This document shows positions 32,444 to 41,938 of a stretch of 64,000 nucleotides of DNA, piece by piece. Each line of letters starts with the position of its first letter. The stretch's first letter is position 1. The translations under genes were made by a program, and so were the position numbers. Where the stretch lies: the NCBI RefSeq assembly GCF_002101785.1, contig NZ_LQPJ01000136.1, positions 62,001 to 126,000 of the forward strand, in the 5' to 3' direction. The notes below the pieces were generated by a model that worked only from the letters and a program-made list of their open reading frames with translations, made no database searches and was not told the origin of the DNA. This DNA is from Mycobacterium palustre. GTDB lineage: Bacteria > Actinomycetota > Actinomycetes > Mycobacteriales > Mycobacteriaceae.

Positions 32444-34219
32444 TTGACCGAAACCGTGGGAGCGGCGTTCGACGTCGAAGCGCTGCGCCGGAAGTACGCC
32501 GAAGAGCGGGCGCGGCGGCTGCGGCCCGACGGGATCGCGCAATACGTGCAGACGGCGGGCGCCTTCGCCCGATTCGCCGAGGATCCGTGGGCGGACGGGA
32601 ATTTCGCTCGAGAACCCCTGACCGACTCGGTCGATGTGGCGATCGTCGGCGCCGGCTTCGGCGGGCTGTTGACCGGGGCGCGGCTTCGCGAGCTCGGCGT
32701 GGCGAGCGTGCGGCTGATCGACCGAGCGGCCGACGTGGGTGGCACGTGGTACTGGAACCGGTATCCCGGGATCGCTTGCGACGTCGAGTCCTATGTGTAC
32801 ATGCCGTTGCTGGAAGAGCTGGGCTACATCCCCACCGAGAAGTACGCCAAGGGGCCCGAGATCTTCGCCCACTGCCAGCGCATCGCCGAGCGCTACGACC
32901 TCTACCGCGACGCGTGCCTGCAGACCGAGGTGCGCGAGATACGCTGGGAGCCAGGCGATTCGCGGTGGATCATTCGGACCAACCATGGCGACGAGATGCG
33001 GGCCAGGTTCGTGTCCATGGCCAACGGGTATCAGGCCACGCCCAAACTACCCGGCATCGAGGGCCTCGGCTCTTTTCGGGGCCCGGCGTTTCACACCAGC
33101 CGCTGGGACTACGCCTACACCGGCGAGAGCCTGGAAAAGCTGGCCGGTCAGCGCGTGGGGATCATCGGCACCGGTGCCACGGCGATCCAGTGCGTGCCGC
33201 ACCTGGCCGCCGCGGCTGGCCATCTCTACGTCTTCCAGCGCACGCCGTCGTCCGTCGACGTCCGCGCCAACCGGCCCACGGATCCCCAGTGGGCCAGCGC
33301 GTTACGGCCGGGCTGGCAGCGACGGCGGATTGAGAACTTCCAGATCCTCACGGCCGGCGGCCGGGCCGAGGAGGACCTGGTCGCCGACGCCTGGACCAGC
33401 ATCACGCGCAAGCTTCCCGTCATGCGCCACGACGGCGCCGGCCCGACGGCCCAGGACGTGGAGCTGGCCGACTTCGCCAAGATGGAGGAGATTCGCGCGC
33501 GGGTCGACGAGCTGGTGGCCGACCGCGCCACCGCCGAGGCGCTCAAACCCTGGTACGGCTACTTCTGCAAGCGGCCCTGCTTTCACGACACGTACCTGCA
33601 GACGTTCAACCGCGACAACGTCACGCTGGTCGACACCCGAGGGCGCGGCGTGCAGCGCATCACCGCGGCCGGCGTGGTCGTCGACGGGGTTTCCTACGAG
33701 CTCGACTGCCTGATCTTCGCGACGGGTTTCGAGGTGGGCACCGATTACTGCCGGCGCACCGGGTTCGAGCTGATCGGCCGCGACGGCGTGACGCTCACCG
33801 AGCGGTGGCGCGACGGCGTCCGGACGTTCCAGGGCTTGTGCACCAACGGCTTTCCCAATTGCTTCATCGAGAGCATCGCCCAGGCGGGCCTCACCGTGAA
33901 CTTCCCGTACCTGCTCGACGTTCAGGCCAGCCACGTCGCGTGGATCATCGCGTGGGCGCTGGAACGTGGCGTCGCCGAGCTCGAGGCCTCGCCCGCCGCC
34001 GAAGCCGCGTGGGTCGACATGGTGGTGGCGCGGTCGGCGGCGACCGCCGAGCGGGCCGCCACCTGCACCCCGGGCTACTACAACCGGGAAGGCAAGGCGG
34101 ACGCCAAGACCCGTCAGGGCAGCTTTTTCATCGGCGCGCCGACCGAGTATGCCGACCTCCTCGCGGCGTGGCGGGCGCAAGGCGACCTGGACGGTCTCGA
34201 GATCCGGGGGCGCAGGTGA
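32444..34219 (+). CDS. Flavin-dependent Baeyer-Villiger-type monooxygenase (1)
   Basis: A 591-residue class B flavin monooxygenase. The FAD Rossmann motif is VDVAIVGAGFGGLLTGARL (about 67), the NADPH motif VGIIGTGATAIQ (about 241), and the Baeyer-Villiger fingerprint FxGxxxHxxxW appears as FRGPAFHTSRW (about 208-218). The ATG motif LIFATGFEVG is at about 423. Length and a roughly 60-residue N-terminal extension fit cyclohexanone monooxygenase-like enzymes. It inserts oxygen beside a ketone or oxidises a heteroatom. TTG start. Its stop overlaps the GTG of the next gene, so both monooxygenases are co-translated. Confidence 0.88.
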   Translation: MTETVGAAFDVEALRRKYAEERARRLRPDGIAQYVQTAGAFARFAEDPWADGNFAREPLTDSVDVAIVGAGFGGLLTGARLRELGVASVRLIDRAADVGGTWYWNRYPGIACDVESYVYMPLLEELGYIPTEKYAKGPEIFAHCQRIAERYDLYRDACLQTEVREIRWEPGDSRWIIRTNHGDEMRARFVSMANGYQATPKLPGIEGLGSFRGPAFHTSRWDYAYTGESLEKLAGQRVGIIGTGATAIQCVPHLAAAAGHLYVFQRTPSSVDVRANRPTDPQWASALRPGWQRRRIENFQILTAGGRAEEDLVADAWTSITRKLPVMRHDGAGPTAQDVELADFAKMEEIRARVDELVADRATAEALKPWYGYFCKRPCFHDTYLQTFNRDNVTLVDTRGRGVQRITAAGVVVDGVSYELDCLIFATGFEVGTDYCRRTGFELIGRDGVTLTERWRDGVRTFQGLCTNGFPNCFIESIAQAGLTVNFPYLLDVQASHVAWIIAWALERGVAELEASPAAEAAWVDMVVARSAATAERAATCTPGYYNREGKADAKTRQGSFFIGAPTEYADLLAAWRAQGDLDGLEIRGRR

Positions 34220-35853
34220 CGAGCCGGCGAGCCCGCCGGCGCTACGCGATCGGGCGGCTGCGCGCGGCGACGCGGCGCCGCGGGTCCCCCAAGGTTGCGA
34301 TCATCGGCGCGGGCTTCGGCGGCCTCGGCGCGGCGGTGGCGTTGCGCCGCGCCGGCATCGACGACCTGGTGATCATCGAGGGCGCCGACGGGGTGGGCGG
34401 CACCTGGCGGCACAACACCTATCCCGGCGCCGCGTGCGACATCCAGAGCCACCTTTATTCGTATTCGTTTGCGCCGAACAAACATTGGAGCCGCACCTAC
34501 GCCCGGCAGCCCGAGATCCTGGCCTACCTCGAGTCGGTGGCCGACGACTTCGACCTGCGCCGCCACCTGATGCTGGGCACCACGGTGCGCACGGTTCGCT
34601 GGGACCCGGACACCTGGACCTGGGAGTGCCGGCTGGACCGTGACGGGCGCCCCGCCACCCTGGCCGCCGACGTCGTCGTGTGCGCCGTCGGGTTGTTCGG
34701 GTCGCCGAGGCTGCCCGACATCGAGGGCCTGGGCGATTTCGCCGGGCCGCTGCTGCACACCGCCCGGTGGGATCACCGCGTCGATTTGGCCGGCAAGGAC
34801 GTGGCGGTCATCGGGACCGGCGCCAGCGGCGTGCAGGTCGTTCCGGAACTGGCCAAGATTGCCCGTCGCGTGACCGTGTTCCAGCGGACCCCGCCGTGGA
34901 TGGTGCCCAAGGACGACCGACCTTATACGGCAACGGAATTGGCGCGGTTCCGGCGCAACCCCCTGGCCGCGCGCCTGACCCGGTGGCGGATCTGGAAATT
35001 CCAGCACGACAACACCGCGACCTTCGCCGACGACCCGGTGGTCGCCGCGCGCACGCACGTCGCCACCTCGTTTCTGGAGCGCACCGTCGCCGATGAGCGA
35101 CTGCGTCGCGCCCTCACCCCGGACTATCCCTTCCGCTGCAAGCGGGTGCTGCTGGGCGACGAGTATTATCGGGCGTTGCAGCAAGACAACGTCGATCTGG
35201 TGACCGAGCCCATCTCGCGGATCGGTGCGACGTCGGTGAAAACCTCGGCCGGCCGAACGGTCGACGCCGATGCGATCGTGCTGGCGACCGGGTTCGAGGC
35301 GGCGCGCTACCTGTCCGGCATCGAGGTGATCGGGATGGATGGGCAGCGGCTGCACGAGCGCTGGGGCGCGGAGCCGAGCGCCTACCTGGGCGTGGCGGTC
35401 GGCGGGTTCCCGAACTTCTTCATGCTCTACGGGCCCAACACCAATCAGGGCGGCAATTCGATCGTCTACATCCACGAGGCCGGCGCGCGATTGATCGCCA
35501 GCGCGGTCAGCCGGGTGGCGCGCCGCGGGGGCTACGTCGTCGTGCGGCCCGAGACCGAAAAGCGCTACAACGAGCGGCTTTCCGCGGACCTCGAGCGCAC
35601 CGTATGGACCCAGTGCGACAGCTATTTCCGTTCGCCCACCGGACGCATCGTGACCCAATGGCCCTATACCGAACTGGAATACGCCCGGCGCACCTGGCGG
35701 CTGCGGCCGCGGGAGTGGCTGCATTGCACCGGCAGTCACACGGCTACGGCACCGGTCACTTATCTTCAGGCTGATTCTCATGGCTGTCGAAAGCCGGCGC
35801 GATCGTTACCATCTCCCAAAATGTTCGAGCCGGACGGGAACCGTCTGGAGTGA
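34216..35853 (+). CDS. Flavin-dependent Baeyer-Villiger-type monooxygenase (2)
   Basis: A 545-residue class B flavin monooxygenase. FAD motif KVAIIGAGFGGLGAAVAL (about 26), fingerprint FAGPLLHTARW (about 175), NADPH motif VAVIGTGASGVQ (about 196), ATGF at about 356. It starts at GTG overlapping the stop of the preceding monooxygenase (GTGA). The N-terminal extension is short, unlike gene 1, so the two are distinct members rather than a duplicate. Coupled expression suggests that they act on related or successive ketones. Substrate unknown. Confidence 0.88.
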   Translation: MTSRRARRRYAIGRLRAATRRRGSPKVAIIGAGFGGLGAAVALRRAGIDDLVIIEGADGVGGTWRHNTYPGAACDIQSHLYSYSFAPNKHWSRTYARQPEILAYLESVADDFDLRRHLMLGTTVRTVRWDPDTWTWECRLDRDGRPATLAADVVVCAVGLFGSPRLPDIEGLGDFAGPLLHTARWDHRVDLAGKDVAVIGTGASGVQVVPELAKIARRVTVFQRTPPWMVPKDDRPYTATELARFRRNPLAARLTRWRIWKFQHDNTATFADDPVVAARTHVATSFLERTVADERLRRALTPDYPFRCKRVLLGDEYYRALQQDNVDLVTEPISRIGATSVKTSAGRTVDADAIVLATGFEAARYLSGIEVIGMDGQRLHERWGAEPSAYLGVAVGGFPNFFMLYGPNTNQGGNSIVYIHEAGARLIASAVSRVARRGGYVVVRPETEKRYNERLSADLERTVWTQCDSYFRSPTGRIVTQWPYTELEYARRTWRLRPREWLHCTGSHTATAPVTYLQADSHGCRKPARSLPSPKMFEPDGNRLE

Positions 35854-35874
35854 TTGCCGCGAGAGGACGCCCGG

Positions 35875-36945
35875 ATGGTACAAGTGCGTCCGGCGCTCGA
35901 GCGACTCCGCCTACCGGCCCGCATCGGCTGGCTCAACGTCATCGGTGTCGTCGCGATCGTCCTGGCCACCACCGCGGTCGTGATCAAGAACCTTCCCGCC
36001 CCCGGCTTTAACCAGATTCTCAACGTGTCCTACGACCCGACACGCGAGCTGTACGCGGCAATCGACAGCGAGTTCGTCCCGCAGTATCGTGCGCGCACCG
36101 GAATCACCGTGGAAATCAAGGAGTCTCACGGCGGATCCGGACGTCAGCTGCGCAGCGTGCTGGACGGCAGCCAAAAGGCCGGCGTGGTGTCGCTGGCGCT
36201 GATCAGCGACGTCCAAACGCTCAGCAAGCGCGGCCTCATCGCGGCTGACTGGCAACGGCGCCTGCCGAACAATTCGGTTCCCTACACGTCGACCATCGTC
36301 TTCGTCGTCCGCAAGGGCAATCCGAAGAACATCCATGATTGGCCCGACCTGATCAAGCCCGACGTCGCGGTGGTGACGCCGAACCCGCGCAGCTCGGGCA
36401 ACGGCCAGCTCAGCGTCCTGGCCGCCTGGGGTTCGGTCACCACCCGCGGCGGCAGCCAGGCCCAGGCGGCGAACTACCTGCGGGCCCTGCTGCACCACGT
36501 GGCGGCCTCCGACGCCGGCGCGCGCAGCGCCGCCGACAGCTTCGCGCTGGCGAAGATCGGTGACGCGCAACTGACTTGGGAGAACGAGGCGCTGCGTGAG
36601 GTCGCCGCCAACCGGGACGAACTCGAACTCGTCTACCCGCCGGTGAGCATCCTCGCCGAGCCCGCGGTGGCCTGGGTCGACGCCAACCTCACCGACAAGA
36701 CCGCCGCCTATGCCAGGGCGTACCTCGGTTACTTGTTCACCGATGCGGCGCAGGAGCTGGCCGCGCAATTCGGCTATCGACCGTTCAAGCCCGAAATCCT
36801 TGCCCGGCACGCCGATCGGCTGCCGCCCGTGGCGCTGTTCGGGATCGGCGCCATCGCCAAGGACTGGAACGACGCGCGCGAGCAGTTCTTCGGCACCAAC
36901 GGCATCCTCGACACCGTCTCGGCGCCGGTGGCGTCGGGAACGTAG
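35875..36945 (+). CDS. Sulfate-binding-type periplasmic protein (membrane-anchored)
   Basis: A 356-residue extracytoplasmic solute-binding protein of the sulfate/thiosulfate-binding (Sbp/CysP) family. One hydrophobic segment near residues 20-38 could be an anchor or uncleaved signal; no lipobox is seen. Family motifs are VSYDPTRELY (about 53), IKESHGGSGRQLRSVLDG (about 81), LPNNSVPYTSTIVFVVRKGNP (about 131) and VVTPNPRSSGNGQLS (about 164). GAGAGGA precedes ATG 35875. Sulfate ABC genes (cysT, cysW, cysA) are absent; the next gene is a SulP permease. It may feed or gate that permease. Confidence 0.85.
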   Translation: MVQVRPALERLRLPARIGWLNVIGVVAIVLATTAVVIKNLPAPGFNQILNVSYDPTRELYAAIDSEFVPQYRARTGITVEIKESHGGSGRQLRSVLDGSQKAGVVSLALISDVQTLSKRGLIAADWQRRLPNNSVPYTSTIVFVVRKGNPKNIHDWPDLIKPDVAVVTPNPRSSGNGQLSVLAAWGSVTTRGGSQAQAANYLRALLHHVAASDAGARSAADSFALAKIGDAQLTWENEALREVAANRDELELVYPPVSILAEPAVAWVDANLTDKTAAYARAYLGYLFTDAAQELAAQFGYRPFKPEILARHADRLPPVALFGIGAIAKDWNDAREQFFGTNGILDTVSAPVASGT

Positions 36946-36963
36946 CGGAAAGACGACAACCCC

Positions 36964-38730
36964 GTGGGCCTTGCCTTCCATTACGACCCGGTCAAGGGCC
37001 GGCATGACGTGATCGCCGGTCTCACCGTCGCCGCCATCTCGTTTCCCCAGGCGATGGCCTATGCGCTGATCGCCGGCGTGGACCCCAGATTCGGGGTGTA
37101 CTCGGCGATCGTGGTGACCGTCGTGGCATCGATCTTCGGGTCGTCCTCGCACCTGATCAACGGCCCGACGAGCGCCATCTCGCTGCTGGTGTTCACGGCG
37201 CTGGCCTTCATCGACTCGGAGAACAGCACCGAACTCTTCGAAGGGCTGTTTTTGCTGGCCGTGCTGGTGGGCGGGTTTCAGATCGTGATCAGCCTGTTCA
37301 AGCTGGGCAACCTTACCCGCTACATATCGGAGTCGGTGATCATCGGATTCATGGCGGCCGCCGCGTTTCTGCTCGCCGTCGGGCAACTGGGCAACGCGCT
37401 GGGTGTCAAGGACAAAGGCAACGGCCACATGCAGGTGCTGCATCGCGTCTGGCTCACCCTCACCCGCGGCGACCACGTCAACTACCGCGCCCTGACGCTG
37501 AGCGCCGTCGCGGTAGCGCTGGCGGTGATCCTGCGCCGGCTGGTGCAGCGTTTCCGGTGGCCGCAGATCGACATGCTCGCCGTGTTGATCGTCACCGCGC
37601 TCATCGCCTACGTCGCGGGGTGGTCGGTCCTCGGCGCCAACGGCCGCACGGCGGTGTCGGTGGCGGCCAAGATCCCGCGAAGCCTGCCCGCGCCGCACAT
37701 TCCGGAAGTCCACACCGACTGGCTGCCGCACCTGTCGACCGGCGCCCTGGCCATCGCCTTCGTCGGGATCATCGAGGCGCTGTCGATCGCCAAAGCCATC
37801 GCCCACCAGACCCACCAGGCCATCGACTACAACCGGCAGATCATGGCCGAAGGCCTGGCCAACCTTGCCGGCGGCTTCTTCCAGAGCCTCCCGGGCTCCG
37901 GCTCGCTGTCGCGCTCGGCGATCAACTTCCAATCCGGAGCCCGCACGCGATTCTCCGGAATCGTCTCGGCGGCAACGGTGGCCGCGGCGCTGCTGCTGTT
38001 CGCGCCCCTGCTGCGCTACGTTCCACAGGCGGCGCTGGCCGGGCTGCTGCTCGTCACGGCGGCGCGCCTGGTCGATTTCAGGCGCCTGATCTACACGCTC
38101 AAGGCGTCGCGCTACGACGCCGGCCTGGTTCTCGTCACCGCGTTCACCGGGGTGGCGATCGATCTCGACAAGTCGGTCCTGCTCGGCGTGATCCTGTCGA
38201 TCCTGCTGTTCGTGCCGCGCGCCGCCAAACTCAGGGCGACGGAGCTGATCGTCGCGCCCGAACGCGTTGTCCGCGAACGTATCCCGGGCGATCCGGCCGA
38301 TCCGGCGATCGTCATCTACGACCTGGAGGGCGAGCTGTTCTTCGGCGCCGCACCGGAGTTGGAACGCTACCTGTCCGAGATCGACCGGCGCATCGCCGAC
38401 GACGACATCGCGTTCGCGGTGTTGCGCCTCAAGCGCGTGCGCCATCCGGACGTGGTCTGCATCGAGCGCATCGAGCACTTCCTGCGCGAACAGGCCGCTC
38501 GCGGCGTCACCGTCCTGCTCGCCGGGGTGCGACCGGATACGTTGGGCGTTCTGAACAACGTCGGGTTCCAACGGTGGTTCCCCGCCGAGCACGTCTTCCC
38601 CGAAGAAGACGAGCAGTATTCGGCGACGCTCAAGGCGGTGCGCTACGCGCGCAACCGGCTTGCCGATCCGGGACCGAAGCATCCGTTCCCGCCGGAGCCC
38701 GAGCGCGCCGAGCTCTATTACCTGGTCTGA
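36964..38730 (+). CDS. SulP-family anion permease with STAS domain
   Basis: A 588-residue SulP/SLC26 transporter. The N-terminal membrane domain begins RHDVIAGLTVAAISFPQAMAYALIAGVDPRFGVYSAIV (about 14-50), contains the conserved GLANLAGGFFQSLPGSGSLSRSAINFQSGA (about 299-328) and about 10-12 spans, and a C-terminal STAS domain starts near residue 440 (VIYDLEGELFFGAAPEL). It transports sulfate or a related anion. GTG start 18 bp after the binding-protein stop, so they are co-transcribed. The STAS end overlaps the convergent SDR gene by 13 bp. Confidence 0.9.
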   Translation: MGLAFHYDPVKGRHDVIAGLTVAAISFPQAMAYALIAGVDPRFGVYSAIVVTVVASIFGSSSHLINGPTSAISLLVFTALAFIDSENSTELFEGLFLLAVLVGGFQIVISLFKLGNLTRYISESVIIGFMAAAAFLLAVGQLGNALGVKDKGNGHMQVLHRVWLTLTRGDHVNYRALTLSAVAVALAVILRRLVQRFRWPQIDMLAVLIVTALIAYVAGWSVLGANGRTAVSVAAKIPRSLPAPHIPEVHTDWLPHLSTGALAIAFVGIIEALSIAKAIAHQTHQAIDYNRQIMAEGLANLAGGFFQSLPGSGSLSRSAINFQSGARTRFSGIVSAATVAAALLLFAPLLRYVPQAALAGLLLVTAARLVDFRRLIYTLKASRYDAGLVLVTAFTGVAIDLDKSVLLGVILSILLFVPRAAKLRATELIVAPERVVRERIPGDPADPAIVIYDLEGELFFGAAPELERYLSEIDRRIADDDIAFAVLRLKRVRHPDVVCIERIEHFLREQAARGVTVLLAGVRPDTLGVLNNVGFQRWFPAEHVFPEEDEQYSATLKAVRYARNRLADPGPKHPFPPEPERAELYYLV

Positions 38731-39560
38731 GTGCGCTCGGGCCGGCTGGCGGCCTTGAGCGCCGCGACGACGCCGCCGTCGACGAGCAGGTCGGTACCGG
38801 TGACGAAGGATGCGTCGGGACCGAGCAAAAACGCGGTGGCCGAGGCGATGTCGTCGGGAGTGCCCAGGCGACCGGTCGCGGACATGGCGACCATCGCCCG
38901 CATGCCGTCGCCGACCGGGGACGCCAGTTCCTGCTGACCCATCGGCGTGGAGATGACGCCGGGGCTGATCGAATTGATGCGGGCGCCCCGCCGGCCCCAG
39001 TGGGCGCTCGCGGCGCGAACGCGAATGTGGTTGGCCTGCTTGGCGATCCCGTACGCGATGCCGGGTTCGGCGAGCTTGTGAGCGTGGACGAAGTCCAGCC
39101 CCAATAGGTCACGGGCCGGGGTGTGGGCCAGCGCGCGTTCCTGTTCGGCGGTCGGCGGCGGGAACAAGTGCCCGGCCATGCTGGCGATCACGACGCCCGC
39201 GCCTCCTGCCGCGACGACCGCTCCGAATTCTTCGAGCACCAGCGCCGTGCCCAACAGATCCACGGCCAAAATCGCGTCGGCCGCGGCCTGCGACGGGGAC
39301 ACGCCCGCGGTGTGCGCCACCTGCGTCACGTCGCCGAGGGCGGCCGCGCACTTCGCGAGCCCGCGAACCGATTCCGGCGAGGCGACGTCGACGCCACGAC
39401 ATTCCACGCGGTGGCCGTCCGCGGACAACGATTCGGCCGCCGAGGCCAGCGCCGCGTCGTTGTAGTCGGCCAGCAGCACGGTCTTGCCGGCGCCGAGGCG
39501 CCGCGCAATGGCCCGACCCATGCCGCCCACGCCGATGACGGTCAGCACTTCCCGGGCCAC
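38718..39560 (-). CDS. SDR-family oxidoreductase
   Basis: A 280-residue SDR with an atypical N terminus: VIGVGGMGRAIARRLGAGKTVLLADYN replaces the usual TGxxxGIG glycine turn (GxGGMG). Active-site Tyr and Lys are in YGIAKQANHIRVRAAS (about 169-184), and ISPGVISTPMGQQEL and SFVTGTDLLVDGG follow. The pattern resembles mycobacterial alcohol dehydrogenase-type SDRs. It oxidises or reduces an unknown substrate. GTG start. Convergent with the SulP gene, overlapping 13 bp. Confidence 0.82.
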   Translation of the reverse strand: MAREVLTVIGVGGMGRAIARRLGAGKTVLLADYNDAALASAAESLSADGHRVECRGVDVASPESVRGLAKCAAALGDVTQVAHTAGVSPSQAAADAILAVDLLGTALVLEEFGAVVAAGGAGVVIASMAGHLFPPPTAEQERALAHTPARDLLGLDFVHAHKLAEPGIAYGIAKQANHIRVRAASAHWGRRGARINSISPGVISTPMGQQELASPVGDGMRAMVAMSATGRLGTPDDIASATAFLLGPDASFVTGTDLLVDGGVVAALKAASRPERTQTR

Positions 39561-39626
39561 TGGCGCTCCAAATCCGAAAGTCGGCTAATTAACCCGCGAT
39601 GCTATACAAGCCGGCCGCGACCCGGG

Positions 39627-40919
39627 TCAGGGGCCGTCTTCCGCGTGGTGCGGGTGGCCGGTGCGCCGGATCGCCCGACCGACAAACGGCGCCTGAACCG
39701 TGGCGATCAGGTAGCGGTGGTTGACGACCAGACCGGCGATCGCCACCGCGGCGTAAATACCGCACAGCACCAACCGCCCCGGTGTCGAGACGATAGGGAA
39801 CTGGACGACGAACAAACCCAACAGGGCCCAGGCGGCGCCCCTGGGGAAACGTAGCGCCATGATCAGCGCCACCCCCATCAGCGTCTGGGCGGCGGTGAGC
39901 AGCACCTCCTCGACCTGGCGGGCGTCGAGCGCCAGAGAAAACCCGCCGCCGCCGAGCAAGTGAGCCACCGGCAACGAGCCGATCAGCAGCGTCCACTGGT
40001 TGACCTTCGAGGAGATCAGCGTGGCGATCGCGGCGGTGCCCTTGCCGTGGGTGGCGAAGATGACCGCGATGATGAATTCCGGGGCTTCCGAGGCCAGCGG
40101 CGCCAGCCATTGCACCAGCAGGAATCGGTCGATGCCCAGCTCGGTACCCGCGGCGACCAGGCTGTCGGCGAACGGCTTGGCGCACAGCAGGATCACCGCC
40201 CCGGACACGGCGAAGAGCCCGACCACGGCGATGCGCCGGCCACGATCCGGCAGCTCACCGAGCGCCGCGGCGGTGCCGATGAGTTCGGGCTCCTCCACGT
40301 CGCCATGGCTGATCTTGTAGAGGTAGAAGCCGAACCAGGCCAGCAACGCCAGACCGAGCGCCAGGTGGATTTCGCCGCTCGCCGGTATGACGAACGCGCC
40401 CACCCCGGCGATCACCAGGAAGCCGAGCTCGACGCGGTTGGCGGGTTCCAGGGCCAGGCCGGTCGGTTTGGGGGCGCCCGCCTTGCGGGCCGCCAGGATG
40501 GCGACCAACACCACGACGGGCCAGCCCAAACCCATCAGCAGCCGGTTGGATCCCGTCATGTTCGCGGCGGCGTACTGGGTGTATTCGGGGTTGTGACCGG
40601 ACACGTACGCGTAGTAGAGGTCGACGGCGTATTCGGGCAGCACCGCGACCAGCGCGAGAACCGCGATCGCCAGCCCGCCGGAGACGTCGATCTGCGCGGC
40701 TTCGGCGGCCCACGCCAGCAGGAAGCTGGCAGCCACCACCGCCGCGCCGAAGACCAACAGCGCGGCGACCGGGTCGAGATGCAGGCCGGCGATCCTGATC
40801 ACCACGGCCGGTGCGATGAAGGTCCCGGTGATCACGGCCGAGCGGGCCAGGGTGAGCCGCCGCGCGCGCGACGTCGTCGAGACCGCGGCAGCGGGCCGGT
40901 CTGTGGCCAGCATCGTCAT
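39627..40919 (-). CDS. CaCA-family cation exchanger
   Basis: A 430-residue membrane protein with about ten spans in two homologous halves. The alpha-1 repeat is VAVLPEYAVDLYYAY to YAAANMTGSNRLLMGLGWP (about 98-145), and the alpha-2 repeat is PLASEAPEFIIAVIFATHGKGTAAIATLISSKVNQWTLLIG (about 282-322). The acidic PEY and EAPEF sites are the ion-binding carboxylates of sodium/calcium or proton/calcium exchangers. It probably exports Ca2+ or another divalent ion using Na+ or H+. It is followed on the right by a 340-bp gap, its probable promoter. Confidence 0.85.
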   Translation of the reverse strand: MTMLATDRPAAAVSTTSRARRLTLARSAVITGTFIAPAVVIRIAGLHLDPVAALLVFGAAVVAASFLLAWAAEAAQIDVSGGLAIAVLALVAVLPEYAVDLYYAYVSGHNPEYTQYAAANMTGSNRLLMGLGWPVVVLVAILAARKAGAPKPTGLALEPANRVELGFLVIAGVGAFVIPASGEIHLALGLALLAWFGFYLYKISHGDVEEPELIGTAAALGELPDRGRRIAVVGLFAVSGAVILLCAKPFADSLVAAGTELGIDRFLLVQWLAPLASEAPEFIIAVIFATHGKGTAAIATLISSKVNQWTLLIGSLPVAHLLGGGGFSLALDARQVEEVLLTAAQTLMGVALIMALRFPRGAAWALLGLFVVQFPIVSTPGRLVLCGIYAAVAIAGLVVNHRYLIATVQAPFVGRAIRRTGHPHHAEDGP

Positions 40920-41259
40920 CCTTCATCTCATCGAGGGGTGCCGAAAAATCGGGGACTGCTTCGGTCGGTCGCCGTCGCGAATTGCCTTCCAACGCTACCC
41001 GGCGAATCGGCCACCCAGCAACGTCGCTCAGGGCCGAAGGGAGACGGTGCCACCGCCTGTCTTTGCTGGCCAGCGCGGGCGACGGGAAAAGTTTGGGCCA
41101 GCTCATCCAAAACTTTGGCAAACCTTGTGGTGGCCTGTGGTGGGGTTTTCGGGCCGCTTGCGGCGCCACCGTCAGCGGCATCCGAGCCGCGCGCGGCGCG
41201 TCGGCGGACCCCGCGGGCGGGTTCAAAGATAGCTGGCAAGGTTCGGATATTTTCGGGGC
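40920..41259. other. 340-bp divergent intergenic region
   Basis: This lies between the exchanger (leftward) and methyltransferase (rightward) starts. I see no gene. An AT-richer patch at 41086-41127 holds interlocking inverted repeats (AAAGTTT at 41088-41094 with AAACTTT at 41110-41116, and CCAAA with TTTGG at 41107-41118). I looked for a metal riboswitch of the exchanger and did not recognise one. Confidence 0.5.
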
Positions 41260-41862
41260 GTGCCGCCCGCAGGACACCCGTGGAACATCAACATCCACTA
41301 TGACGCGCTGCTCGAGTCGAAGGTTCCGTCGGGTGCCCGGCGAGTTCTCGACGTCGGGTGCGGCGACGGGTTCCTCGCCGCCCGCCTGGCCCGGCGGGTG
41401 CAGGAGGTCGTCGCAGTGGATGTCGACGCCCCCGTCCTGCGACGCGCGCGGGACCGGTTCGCCGCGACGCCCGTCCGGTGGCTGCACGGCGATGTCATGA
41501 CGGCCGACCTGCCCCGCGCGGGTTTCGACGCCGTCCTGTCGAACGCGGCTTTGCACCACCTCGACGACACCCGCGCGGCCCTGAAACGGTTGGCGGACCT
41601 GGTCGGCGCGGGCGGAAGGCTCGAGGTGGTCACCTTCGTGCGGCCCGCGCTCCGAAACGGCTTGTGGCACTTGACGAGTTGGGTGGCATGCGGCGTCGTC
41701 AACCGCGTGAAGGGAAAGTGGGAACACACGGCGCCGATCAAGTGGCCGCCGCCGGACACCCTGCACCAGCTGCGCACCCACGTCCGGGCGACGCTGCCCG
41801 GGGCACGCGTCCGCCGGCTGCTCTACGGGCGGGCACTGGTCTCCTGGCGCGCGCCCGGCTAG
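41260..41862 (+). CDS. Class I SAM-dependent methyltransferase
   Basis: A 200-residue methyltransferase. The SAM motif VLDVGCGDGFLAARLAR (about 28-44) is followed by VVAVDVDAPVLRRA (motif II) and FDAVLSNAALHHLDDT (about 87-102). The C-terminal part RVKGKWEHTAPIKWPPP has no known substrate motif. GTG start. It may methylate a small molecule or lipid; nothing in the neighbourhood identifies the substrate. Confidence 0.82.
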   Translation: MPPAGHPWNINIHYDALLESKVPSGARRVLDVGCGDGFLAARLARRVQEVVAVDVDAPVLRRARDRFAATPVRWLHGDVMTADLPRAGFDAVLSNAALHHLDDTRAALKRLADLVGAGGRLEVVTFVRPALRNGLWHLTSWVACGVVNRVKGKWEHTAPIKWPPPDTLHQLRTHVRATLPGARVRRLLYGRALVSWRAPG

Positions 41863-41938
41863 CCGGCAGGACCCATCGCGGCGGAGTCGTCGGTGAAAAC
41901 GGTTCGGAACACGCGCAACGCGTCAGCGCCGTTTATAG

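Noticed and set aside
35911..38682. 923-residue open frame antisense to the sulfate-binding and SulP genes
   Set aside because: Its sequence is a His/Arg/Gly-rich shadow; the plus-strand genes have clear family motifs.
40920..41259. Metal-sensing riboswitch (Mn or Mg type) before the cation exchanger
   Set aside because: I looked for conserved loops and paired stems on the leftward strand and found none that match known classes.
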